Of a DNA stretch of 12,534 bases, positions 6,210-12,422 are shown one piece after another. Below the pieces are notes generated by a model. The model was given only the letters and a program-made list of their open reading frames with translations, ran no database searches and was not told the DNA's origin. Each line of letters starts with the position of its first letter. Position 1 is the stretch's first letter. Location: assembly GCA_009774345.1 (NCBI GenBank), contig VSNR01000130.1, forward strand, positions 1-12,534, written 5' to 3'. This DNA comes from Lachnospiraceae bacterium (GTDB lineage: Bacteria > Bacillota > Clostridia > Lachnospirales > Lachnospiraceae). The translations under genes were made by a program, and so were the position numbers.

Positions 6210-6709
6210 TCCTGTGCCTCTTTTTTCTCATATTCATGAATTACATAATCTGCATCTTCAATAATTACATCTAGAGGACCGGAAAGTCCTGCATCAATAC
6301 CCTTGAAAACGATAGCACAAAATACGCCTAAAAGAGTAGTACTTAATGCAACCATAAAATTTTCCATCATAGTCACATCAGAATATGTAACAAGTGCCGC
6401 TACCGTACCTAAAATCCCTAATAGTGGAAATATAGCTGTAATATTTGCATACCATGTATATTGTTTAACCAATCCTTTACGCATATCTTTCAATTTTGAA
6501 ATTTCTTCAGGACTCCATTGCATCCTAGCACTTACTCTATTAACTTTATCATTTCTAGGATGAAATATATCGTCTGTCTTTTTTATTGCTCTTTTAGTCC
6601 GAAAATAGAAAAACACGTTTACACCTGCAAACACAATTATAATCCAATTCCCAGCCTCGTAAAACATCACCGCAAGGAAATTTACCAGAATGTCCATTAG
6701 CTTATTCAT
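6206..6709 (-). CDS. MotA/TolQ/ExbB-like proton channel protein
   Basis: A 167-residue membrane protein. Predicted helices lie at about 8-17 (weak), 20-36, 90-109 and 117-137. The last two carry the family signature: FPLLGILGTVAALVTY (94-109), then MVALSTTLLGVFCAIVFKG (119-137). Thr102 and Thr124/125 match the conserved channel threonines of ExbB/TolQ/MotA. A basic cytoplasmic segment (about 37-85) separates the two helix pairs. It is shorter than ExbB (about 240) and far shorter than ZorA, with no long cytoplasmic tail. AAAGGAGAT precedes the ATG. It is the first gene of the operon and overlaps the stator gene, so a 5:2-type ion-driven complex is expected from the family. The force recipient is unknown. 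Confidence 0.86.
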   Translation of the reverse strand: MNKLMDILVNFLAVMFYEAGNWIIIVFAGVNVFFYFRTKRAIKKTDDIFHPRNDKVNRVSARMQWSPEEISKLKDMRKGLVKQYTWYANITAIFPLLGILGTVAALVTYSDVTMMENFMVALSTTLLGVFCAIVFKGIDAGLSGPLDVIIEDADYVIHEYEKKEAQE

Positions 6710-6792
6710 ATAAAATATCTCCTTTGTTATCTTGTATTTGAGGTTCTTTCGCAGAAGGCTTTGTCTAATAAAAATACAAAATTCGACACTTT

Positions 6793-6821
6793 ATTATATC
6801 CTATATATTCTACTTTTTCAA
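6793..6821 (-). promoter_or_regulatory. Promoter of the ExbB/ExbD-like operon
   Basis: On the minus strand TTGAAA (6816-6821), a 17-base spacer and a perfect TATAAT (6793-6798). The leader is about 77 bases and contains an 8-base inverted repeat (TTGTATTT with AAATACAA) that could pair just upstream of the ribosome site. No operator dyad overlaps the promoter. Confidence 0.8.
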
Positions 6822-6878
6822 GGCTAATGTTGTGACGGATATTCATTGATATTCGTATGTAAAAACATCTGTATATGA

Positions 6879-6905
6879 CAAAAGGGGCAATTACCTCGCC
6901 CCTCT
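6879..6905 (-). terminator. Terminator overlapping the relaxase stop
   Basis: AGGGGC (minus strand) pairs with GCCCCT across a 9-base loop (6883-6903), followed by TTTTG. The relaxase stop codon is inside the loop. Confidence 0.65.
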
Positions 6906-8393
6906 GTCTTTGTTTTTAATTGTTGTTTGCTGCTGATAGTTCGCTACTTTTTGGAGCGAAGTTTTCAACCGTTCAAGTACACTTTTTTTATCCCGTCTTT
7001 GACTGTTCTCACCATAGGTTTTCTCCCATTCAGCTACTTGTTCCCTATAATCTGCATAAGCATTGTGGGATTTATGGTAAATACGGTAAAACTCCTGCAC
7101 ATTCTGATAGCCGTATCTTTGGGCAATACCGGACAAGCCGATTTTCAGAATGTCAATCTCCTCATTTTTGCGGTCAATTTTGCTTTGTAGTTCGCCTTTC
7201 TTGGTAAATCTTGCAAGTCCTTTCAGGTCGTCACGCTCAAGTTCAAAAGCATTGCGTTCCTTTTCCGCCTCAAAAATGATTTCATTCTGTCGGTTCAGTT
7301 CCTTATAAATTTTAAACAGCTTTGGATATGAGGCAGTCTCCGCTGACATAACGGGTTTAGGCGGTATCTTTGGCTTGCTTGGCATTTCTTTTTCCGCTGG
7401 TTTTTGAACAGGCTCTTGCTTTGGTGTCTGCGGCTGCATCTGTTCTGTATCAGAGAGTTTTGCCGACAATTCCCTCGCCTTTTGCAGTATCTTTGAAATC
7501 AGCATTGCCAAAACTGCAACAGCGCTCATAAGGATAGTTCCAAACCTTTCCGACTGATTACCGAACACATCAATAGATTCTTTGATACGGTCAGAGATGT
7601 ACTCTTTTTTTATCTGTTGTATCTCTGTTTCTGCTACACCGCTTACGATTGCTCTGTCAACTTCACGATTCCAGCGCATACGGAATTCGTTATCCGTCTG
7701 TATCTGTTCCGCTTTTGGGTTATTCTTCCCTATCTTCTTGGTGGCAAGGTACAGACCGTTTTCGTCAAAAACGTGCAGTTTCTCTTTGTCGTCCTTTACC
7801 AAAGTATTGATAAGGTCTGTGTAAAAGTGTTTTACCTCGTCCACAAATTTGTCCTGCTTGAACAGCTTATTCTTGGCGGTAAAGAGGTTGCGCTCATACA
7901 CTTCGCCTTTTTTCACAATCTTATAGCCTTTGCGGATATCCCCGTTTTCGTCAAGTATCTCTTTCTTGGTGCGGACGTGTTTCCCCTGCTCGTCATAGAA
8001 CATATTCCTTGTTGCAGTCTTTTCTATGGGTTCAGGCAATCTCTCCCTCTCCGAAAAAATAAGGTGGATATGATAGTTTGTCTTTCGTTTGTTATGGTGC
8101 AGAGCCGATACACACTCCACACCATACTTTTCCTTAAAGCGGTCTGTGAACAACTGTAACAGCTTGTTCGGCTCATAGAGATTTGGGAAGGATTCGGGCA
8201 AGGCAATGATAAATTCCCTCGCTTCGATACATTTCCCCTCTGTACCGCTTTTTTGAAATTCCTGCTGGCTGCATTTTGCAAGCTCCGTCCAATAATGGCG
8301 GTCTGTTGTTTCATAGACCGCATACAGATTCTCCTGCTTCGCATGGCTGGATATATAGGTGATCCTGCCCCTGACATCTGACAGCTTGCTCAT
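6891..8393 (-). CDS. MobA/MobL-family (MobQ) relaxase
   Basis: A 500-residue DNA-nicking relaxase that would cut oriT and pilot the strand during mobilization. N-terminal relaxase domain: MSKLSDVRGRITYISS with candidate catalytic tyrosines Tyr24/Tyr27, CIEAREFIIALPE (55-67), and the metal-binding histidine motif HHNKRKTNYHIHLIFSE (99-115). A hydrophobic segment at about 284-303 (FGTILMSAVAVLAMLISKIL) could be a membrane helix, followed by a Pro/Lys/Gln-rich linker (315-350) and a coiled-coil tail. The ATG at 8393 has no ribosome site close by; a strong GGAGGGAGG lies 34 bases upstream, and the frame is open from there with only an ATA at a good distance. Residues before Met1 (QRHSFIR) look family-like, so the true start may be upstream. 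No coupling protein is encoded nearby. Confidence 0.9.
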   Translation of the reverse strand: MSKLSDVRGRITYISSHAKQENLYAVYETTDRHYWTELAKCSQQEFQKSGTEGKCIEAREFIIALPESFPNLYEPNKLLQLFTDRFKEKYGVECVSALHHNKRKTNYHIHLIFSERERLPEPIEKTATRNMFYDEQGKHVRTKKEILDENGDIRKGYKIVKKGEVYERNLFTAKNKLFKQDKFVDEVKHFYTDLINTLVKDDKEKLHVFDENGLYLATKKIGKNNPKAEQIQTDNEFRMRWNREVDRAIVSGVAETEIQQIKKEYISDRIKESIDVFGNQSERFGTILMSAVAVLAMLISKILQKARELSAKLSDTEQMQPQTPKQEPVQKPAEKEMPSKPKIPPKPVMSAETASYPKLFKIYKELNRQNEIIFEAEKERNAFELERDDLKGLARFTKKGELQSKIDRKNEEIDILKIGLSGIAQRYGYQNVQEFYRIYHKSHNAYADYREQVAEWEKTYGENSQRRDKKSVLERLKTSLQKVANYQQQTTIKNKDRGAR

Positions 8394-8414
8394 GCGGATA
8401 AATGAATGTCTTTG

Positions 8415-8436
8415 TATTGTGCTTTATCCTCCCTCC
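8415..8436 (-). promoter_or_regulatory. Relaxase ribosome site with in-frame ATA
   Basis: GGAGGGAGG (8428-8436) is followed 10 bases on by ATA (8415-8417), in frame with the relaxase and open to the annotated ATG. Either ATA is a decayed ATG start, or translation begins inefficiently at 8393. Confidence 0.5.
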
Positions 8437-8526
8437 TGCAAATGGCAGTGACCGATTTTGAAAAGAAGTGGCGCTGGTATGGCAGGCTGTGAGTGGGCAG
8501 CATAGGCGGCACGTATACGAACACAT

Positions 8527-8640
8527 CCGCCTGTTGGCGGTTATCACAAATGCGTCAGCATTTGCTAAGTCACGCTAGCGTGACTTTTGCCCCCTGCAAG
8601 GGCGAAATCCCCATTGCATAAACGAAGTTTGTGCAATGGG
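8527..8640 (-). other. Putative oriT with MobQ-type nick site
   Basis: Four inverted repeats occur in 115 bases just upstream of the relaxase: CCGCC/GGCGG (8527-8540), CAAATGC/GCATTTG (8547-8564), a perfect 20-base palindrome (8567-8586), and a 9-pair stem extended by AAAC/GTTT (8610-8640). On the minus strand the last stem is followed by ATTTCGCCCTTGC. This resembles the MobQ nick sequence (AAGTGCGCCCTTA, cut before CCC), which also sits just after an inverted repeat. The predicted nick is between 8603 and 8602 on the minus strand. Confidence 0.65.
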
Positions 8641-8725
8641 TGTATTTCGCTCTCAAACGCCGAGGGCTTAAAAGAGAAGTGTATCCCGCTCCCATATACC
8701 TGAATTGTGCCTGTAAAAATAAGGT

Positions 8726-8835
8726 TATGATAGTAAAAAGTGATATCACTTATCTTAAAATGGTGAGAAAAAGCTATGCCACATATGATAGTGAAAAATG
8801 CCACCATGAGCGCAAAAAATGCCGCCACATCTCAA
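8726..8835. repeat. Short repeats and palindrome between oriT and small RNA
   Basis: TATGATAGTAAAAA (8726-8739) recurs as TATGATAGTGAAAA (8784-8797). The palindrome AAGTGATATCACTT occupies 8738-8751. AAAATGCCACCA and AAAATGCCGCCA follow, about 19 bases apart. No convincing gene lies in 8426-8878; open frames there overlap oriT and have no ribosome site. These repeats may bind relaxosome or excision proteins. Confidence 0.4.
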
Positions 8836-8842
8836 AAATCGG

Positions 8843-8872
8843 TTGCATATCAGACAAAGCACATGATATAAT
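8843..8872 (+). promoter_or_regulatory. Extended -10 promoter for a small RNA
   Basis: TTGCAT (8843-8848), an 18-base spacer and TATAAT (8867-8872) preceded by TGA (extended -10). It points to the plus strand, where no gene begins before the terminator at 8920-8946. Confidence 0.65.
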
Positions 8873-8878
8873 CTATTT

Positions 8879-8947
8879 GCGTGTAGGTATATCATGGCTT
8901 CGGTCTGATACATACCATTGGGCGGTTTCCTTAGAAGCCGCCTTTTA
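8879..8947 (+). ncRNA. Putative small structured RNA between oriT and xis
   Basis: A promoter and a terminator bracket about 69 bases without a credible reading frame. The first stem-loop pairs GGTAT (8886-8890) with ATACC (8912-8916) and continues through TCA/TGA and GGC/GTC to a TTCG tetraloop. The second is the terminator GGCGGTTTC with GAAGCCGCC and TTTT. It converges on the xis gene, overlapping its stop codon by about three bases. The function is unknown. I do not recognise it as a named family. Confidence 0.55.
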
Positions 8948-9175
8948 TACTGCTGATTTTCTTGTAACAGATTTTACATCATTCTTGTCCCGCAGGTTCT
9001 TCCCCTCGTTCACTTCCATAAACTTCTCTAAGATGTCGCTTTTGATAAGTACCTTTCTCCCGACTTTCAGGACGGGCAGCTTTCCCCACTCCACAAGGTT
9101 CCGCAGGGTATTCCTCCCGATGCCCGTATAGTCGGCAGCTTCTTCAATTGATAGTGCGATTTTCATTTCGGTCAT
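8945..9175 (-). CDS. xis: Excisionase-like DNA-binding protein
   Basis: A 76-residue protein with an excisionase-family winged helix: ALSIEEAADYTGIGRNTLRNLVEWG (about 7-31), then LPVLKVGRKVLIKSDILEKFM (33-53) and a basic tail. Tn916 Xis and relatives of about 65-75 residues have this form. Xis bends DNA at the element ends and steers integrase toward excision. The ATG at 9175 follows AAGGGAGC; a second in-frame Met three codons on is less well placed. It is divergent from the regulator gene, has its own consensus promoter, and is separated from the integrase by the regulator, so excision and integrase can be controlled apart. Confidence 0.85.
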   Translation of the reverse strand: MTEMKIALSIEEAADYTGIGRNTLRNLVEWGKLPVLKVGRKVLIKSDILEKFMEVNEGKNLRDKNDVKSVTRKSAV

Positions 9176-9193
9176 TGGCTCGCTCCCTTTTTG

Positions 9194-9208
9194 ATTGCAT
9201 AATGCAAT
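9194..9208. promoter_or_regulatory. Operator dyad near xis
   Basis: The perfect odd palindrome ATTGCATAATGCAAT lies in the xis leader. Its core TGCA-N3-TGCA matches the dyad at 9285-9295. A partial third copy (GCATTATG) is at 9253-9260. It is a likely site for the divergently encoded XRE-family regulator. Confidence 0.6.
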
Positions 9209-9223
9209 TTTGATAGTATGCTT

Positions 9224-9252
9224 ACTATAACGCTTTTATAATCCTTTGTCAA
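9224..9252 (-). promoter_or_regulatory. xis promoter
   Basis: On the minus strand TTGACA (9247-9252), a 17-base spacer and TATAGT (9224-9229), near consensus. An inverted repeat ATAGTA/TACTAT (9213-9228) overlaps the -10 and could be a second protein site. Confidence 0.8.
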
Positions 9253-9284
9253 GCATTATGACAATTTAAAAATTATTTTTAAGT

Positions 9285-9319
9285 TGCATATTGCATTATT
9301 ACTTTTTCTGTGCTATACT
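9285..9319 (+). promoter_or_regulatory. Regulator promoter with overlapping operator
   Basis: TTGCAT (9291-9296), a 17-base spacer and TATACT (9314-9319) preceded by TGC. The dyad TGCATATTGCA (9285-9295) overlaps the -35, so binding there would repress the regulator's own gene. Confidence 0.72.
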
Positions 9320-9350
9320 TTGTCCATACCGAAAAAGGAGGCGTATCAGT

Positions 9351-9980
9351 ATGAAAGATAAAGAATTACGCAAGCTGATCGGTAGCAGGGCAAAACAGCG
9401 GAGGGTTGAGTTGGGACTGAACCAGCCTTATGTCGCAGAGAAGATGGGGGTAGCCACTTCCACAATCGTGCGTTATGAGGCGGGGACGATCGACAACACA
9501 AAGAAGCTGGTCTTGGAAGGTCTTTCAGAAGCACTCCATGTTTCTGTGGAGTGGCTGAAAGGGGAAACGGAGGAATATGAAACAGACATTACGGATAAAA
9601 GGGAATTATTTATCCGAGATGTAATGAGTTCCATAGTAAACAAGCTCCCCTATGATATGAAGCCTGATGAGGCGGACTTTTCCAAAGATTTACTGCTGCT
9701 GATGTTAAGGGAGTATGAGTTGTTCGTGGATTCTTTTCAGTTTGCCTGTAAGAATTTCAAGGACAATGCGGAAAATACCGCACTCGCCCAAACAATGGGG
9801 TTTGAATCAAATAAGGAATATAACGAGATCATGTTCCTTAGGGAAATCACCCACACTGTAAATATGTTTAACGATATGGGCGATATTGTGAGGCTCTATT
9901 CCAAAAATCCCGAAACAGCCACCGTAAGGCTTGCAAATCTTCTTTCTATGGTATCGGGGGAAGAATCCGAATCGGTATAG
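9351..9980 (+). CDS. XRE-family (cI-like) element regulator
   Basis: A 209-residue regulator. The N-terminal HTH_3 domain (about 6-62) reads LRKLIGSRAKQRRVELGLNQ, then VAEKMGVATSTIVRYEAGTI and LSEALHVSVEWLKG. The C-terminal 140 residues are helical with no recognisable domain, and there is no peptidase dyad as in LexA-like repressors, so release from DNA is unlikely to be by self-cleavage. ATG 9351 is chosen because AAAGGAGG sits 9 bases upstream; the longer frame to 9291 runs into the promoter. It lies between divergent xis and downstream int, with paired TGCA-N3-TGCA dyads in the shared promoter region. Likely role: keeping the element quiescent by controlling xis and itself. Confidence 0.85.
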   Translation: MKDKELRKLIGSRAKQRRVELGLNQPYVAEKMGVATSTIVRYEAGTIDNTKKLVLEGLSEALHVSVEWLKGETEEYETDITDKRELFIRDVMSSIVNKLPYDMKPDEADFSKDLLLLMLREYELFVDSFQFACKNFKDNAENTALAQTMGFESNKEYNEIMFLREITHTVNMFNDMGDIVRLYSKNPETATVRLANLLSMVSGEESESV

Positions 9981-9985
9981 CGGAA

Positions 9986-10060
9986 CAATCGGAGTTATGA
10001 TATACTTACACGCAGAAAGCATTTCATCAGTTCCGATTGCCCCAGCGCAACGCAGTTGCG
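9986..10060 (+). promoter_or_regulatory. Hairpins in the regulator-int gap
   Basis: CAATCGGA (9986-9993) can pair with TCCGATTG (10032-10039), and CGCAAC with GTTGCG (10046-10060). The latter ends a few bases before the int ribosome site. There is no T tract, so this looks like a translational or stability element and not a terminator. Confidence 0.35.
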
Positions 10061-10081
10061 TTTGTGAAAGGAGAACGGATT

Positions 10082-11380
10082 ATGGCAAAAGGTTCTGTAA
10101 GGAAAAAAGGAAGGAAATGGTACTACCGCTTCTATGTGGAAGATGCAAGCGGGAACTTGGTTCAGAAAGAGTGTGCAGGAACAGAAAGCAAGAGCGAAAC
10201 GGAAAAGCTGTTAAGACAGGCAATGGAGGATTACGAAAGCAAGAAATTCATTGCAAAGGCGGACAATATCACTCTCGGACAGCTGCTTGACACATGGGCG
10301 GAGGAAGAATTAAAGACAGGCACATTAAGCAATGGCACTGTCGGTACTTATCTTCAGGCGATCAACCGTATTAAACAGCACCCTGTAAGCAGACGAAAAC
10401 TCAAAACGGTTACTTCGGGGCATTTACAGCAGTTCATGGATATCATGTCTTTTGGGGGCACGATTGAAGATTTTGTTTCCAAAGGGTATTCCAAAGACTA
10501 TGTAAAGTCATTTTCAGCAGTATTACAGCAGTCATTCCGTTTTGCGGTGTTCCCGAAACAGTACATTACATTCAATCCCATGCAGTATGTGGTCATGAGG
10601 CATAAAAAGGACGATATGGACTTGTTTGCGGAAGAAACGGACACTGACAACGGCAAGGTCAAGCCACTGTCATTTGAGCAGTACCAAAAGCTGACTGCGC
10701 AGCTTGGGAAACGGAGCAAAGACGCAATTCTGCCCGTACAGATAGCTTATTTCACCGGACTCAGGCTTGGGGAAGTTGCAGGGCTGACTTGGCAGGACAT
10801 CAACCTTGAGGAACAACATCTGACAGTCCGCAGGAGCGTCCGTTACAACGGTGCTACCCACAAACATGAGATAGGTCCTACAAAGCGGAAGAAAGTGCGG
10901 ATTGTTGATTTTGGCAACGCCCTCGCTGACATCTTGAAAAAGGCAAGGAAACAGCAGCTTAAAAACCGTATGCAGTATGGCGGACTCTATCACAGGAATT
11001 TCTACAGGGAAGTTACAGAGAAAAACAGGGTGCATTATGAGTATTACAACCTGGCAATGACGGAAGATGTGCCGGAGGATTATACGGAAATCTCCTTTGT
11101 ATGTTTGAGGGAAGATGGCTGTCTTGAACTTCCCGCCACCATAGAAACAGCCTGCCGGACAGCGGCAAGGAAAGTACCGGAGTTAGAGGGTTTCCATTTC
11201 CACACATTACGGCACACCTACACAACGAACCTGTTATCAAACGGGGCGCAGCCAAAAGACGTGCAGGAACTTTTAGGACATTCGGACGTAAGCACTACAA
11301 TGAATGTCTATGCACACGCCACAAGGGAGGCTAAGCGGGAATCTGTAAAACTCTTGGATAAGGTTGTGGGAATGAATTAA
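10082..11380 (+). CDS. int: Tyrosine recombinase integrase
   Basis: A 432-residue integrase that recombines attP with attB and, with Xis, excises the element. N-terminal arm-binding domain (1-55: MAKGSVRKKGRKWYYRFYVE), core-binding domain (about 62-175), catalytic domain (195-425). Catalytic residues visible: Arg228 (TGLR), a Lys near 268-271 (TKRK), His374-x-x-Arg377 (HTLRH), His400 (LLGH) and Tyr410 (NVYAH). All are present, so it should be active. Length is close to Tn916 Int (405). ATG 10082 follows AAAGGAG; the longer frame from 10037 has none. It is 101 bases after the regulator gene, probably co-transcribed. The right-end arm repeats begin 18 bases past its stop, the normal integrase-attR arrangement. 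Confidence 0.95.
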   Translation: MAKGSVRKKGRKWYYRFYVEDASGNLVQKECAGTESKSETEKLLRQAMEDYESKKFIAKADNITLGQLLDTWAEEELKTGTLSNGTVGTYLQAINRIKQHPVSRRKLKTVTSGHLQQFMDIMSFGGTIEDFVSKGYSKDYVKSFSAVLQQSFRFAVFPKQYITFNPMQYVVMRHKKDDMDLFAEETDTDNGKVKPLSFEQYQKLTAQLGKRSKDAILPVQIAYFTGLRLGEVAGLTWQDINLEEQHLTVRRSVRYNGATHKHEIGPTKRKKVRIVDFGNALADILKKARKQQLKNRMQYGGLYHRNFYREVTEKNRVHYEYYNLAMTEDVPEDYTEISFVCLREDGCLELPATIETACRTAARKVPELEGFHFHTLRHTYTTNLLSNGAQPKDVQELLGHSDVSTTMNVYAHATREAKRESVKLLDKVVGMN

Positions 11381-11397
11381 AACTGGATAAGAAAAAC

Positions 11398-11438
11398 TTT
11401 CCCTTGTAACCTGCCCATAAGGGCAAAAACAAGGGAAA
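11398..11438. repeat. Right-end integrase arm-type repeats
   Basis: TTTCCCTTGT at 11398-11407, and a 22-base block at 11417-11438 that matches the left-end block 1426-1447 at 21 positions in the same orientation. TTTTCAAGG-N-TTTGCG-like sequence further out (about 11465-11482) also has a left-end partner near 1332-1348. Confidence 0.62.
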
Positions 11439-11507
11439 AGGATACATATTTTAAGGCTGGCATGGCGCAAAGCCTTGAAAATAGGGGAAAGATATGGAAA
11501 AAGCTTA

Positions 11508-11520
11508 CAAACTGGAATTT
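11508..11520. other. Putative attR core
   Basis: Exact copy of the 13 bases at 1262-1274. It lies 127 bases after the int stop and 12 bases before the stop of the next minus-strand gene, so the insertion seems to have fallen just downstream of that gene without breaking it. Confidence 0.6.
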
Positions 11521-11532
11521 GAATGACTAAAG

Positions 11533-11715
11533 TTAGCTGTTTACAATCGGAGAAATAACAGGTTTTCCATCTTTGTCCAACAGCGGTGTCAATCCTCCTG
11601 CATATGCAACTTTACGAAACACATAATTCACTCCAGTTTCTGTATCTACTAAAATTTGCGTTACATCAACAGTCCCTTGTGAATAAACTATCTTAAATCG
11701 TTCATTCTTAGCCAT
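11533..11715 (-). CDS. DUF6440-like small protein
   Basis: A 60-residue protein: MAKNERFKIVYSQGTVDVTQ, then ILVDTETGVNYVF, then YAGGLTPLLDKDGKPVI. This beta-rich pattern with the YAGGLTPLLD motif matches the small DUF6440 proteins of Firmicutes; their function is unknown. ATG 11715 follows GGAGGT; upstream in-frame Met codons lack a ribosome site. The gene lies just outside the putative right end and reads toward the integrase, followed in the inferred uninterrupted locus by tnpW. Its leader is similar to that of the next gene upstream, which suggests a duplicated expression signal. Confidence 0.75.
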   Translation of the reverse strand: MAKNERFKIVYSQGTVDVTQILVDTETGVNYVFRKVAYAGGLTPLLDKDGKPVISPIVNS

Positions 11716-11788
11716 TTTATTTACCTCCAAATAATTTTGATTTCTCTTTATACTTGACCTCTCAAAACGAGAATTTCTCTGTTTCAAT

Positions 11789-12250
11789 TTACAATTCTTT
11801 TCCCATACAAAGAGATTCCGGCATATCTACATACGCACCATAATTAGCAATTTGCTTAAATCCTAACTTTGAATATACATGACAAGATTCCGCTAAAAGT
11901 TCTCCTGTTTCCAAAATCATTTTCTTATATCCCAATTCTTTCGCCCACTCTATTAGTTTAGAAACCAGCTCTGTTCCTATGCCCTTTCCTTGTTCATCTG
12001 GTATGACAAACACTCTTTTTAGCTCTATTGTATTTTCATCATAAGGACGTATCGAACCACCACCAATCGGATTATTGCCTCGATAGACAACTATCGCTTC
12101 GTTTATTTTATCAATTAGGTTATATTGAGCGTACTTATCTCGTTTAATTATTTTTCCAACTCGCAAATCTAAGTCCTCATCAAGCAACCTGCAATTTTCT
12201 ATAAAATCTTTGTTATTTCCATCGCATCTTAAAAATATAATTTCGCTCAT
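11789..12250 (-). CDS. GNAT-family N-acetyltransferase
   Basis: A 153-residue acetyltransferase. The acetyl-CoA-binding motif A is clear: ELKRVFVIPDEQGKGIGTEL (about 91-110), where Q/R-x-x-G-x-G is QGKGIG, then VSKLIEWAKELGYKKMILET. Motif B is CHVYSKLGFKQIANYG (about 123-138). The N-terminal strand region holds IVVYRGNNPIGGGSIRPY. Length is normal for single-domain GNAT enzymes. The substrate cannot be read from sequence: GNAT members acetylate antibiotics, toxins, ribosomal proteins or small amines. GGAGGT precedes the ATG. It is 73 bases upstream of the DUF6440-like gene on the same strand, outside the inferred element. Confidence 0.88.
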   Translation of the reverse strand: MSEIIFLRCDGNNKDFIENCRLLDEDLDLRVGKIIKRDKYAQYNLIDKINEAIVVYRGNNPIGGGSIRPYDENTIELKRVFVIPDEQGKGIGTELVSKLIEWAKELGYKKMILETGELLAESCHVYSKLGFKQIANYGAYVDMPESLCMGKEL

Positions 12251-12422
12251 CTTTATTTTACCTCCAAAAAATTCTGATTTGTATCTTTAACAGAATACCA
12301 CAATCACACCCTTATTTCTATCAAATTTTCATTAAATTTCTTCCTCCCTCTGCTTAGTCTTGCTTTGTTGTCTGTTATGCTGTCGGCTCTCATTCTGAAG
12401 CTCCCTCTCAAGGTTCTTCTTG

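Larger units (their letters stand above)
1262..11520. mobile_element. Integrative mobilizable element, about 10.25 kb
   Basis: Bounded by 13-base direct repeats with integrase arm-type repeats just inside each end. The integrase gene ends about 130 bases from the right boundary, as in Tn916-like elements. It carries relaxase, oriT-like site, Xis, regulator and integrase, but no mating-pair genes (no VirB4, coupling protein or VirB6), so it should be mobilizable and not self-transmissible. Cargo is a type III toxin-antitoxin, a MerR/LRR-lipoprotein group and an ExbB/ExbD-like operon. Cargo genes are more AT-rich than the transfer genes, suggesting modular assembly. The exact ends are inferred from repeats and not from an empty site. 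Confidence 0.75.

Noticed and set aside
4755..6709. Zorya anti-phage system
   Set aside because: The channel protein lacks a long ZorA tail, the stator lacks a visible peptidoglycan-binding domain, and no ZorC, ZorD or ZorE gene is present.
7617..8159. Plus-strand open frame of 180 residues antisense to the relaxase
   Set aside because: Hydrophobic nonsense composition, no ribosome site; the relaxase on the other strand is unmistakable.
8631..9131. Plus-strand open frame of 166 residues
   Set aside because: It starts inside the oriT stem, crosses the small-RNA promoter and terminator and runs antisense to xis; it has no ribosome site and an unlikely composition.
1262..11520. Self-transmissible conjugative element
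   Set aside because: No VirB4, coupling protein or other mating-channel gene is present between the inferred ends.
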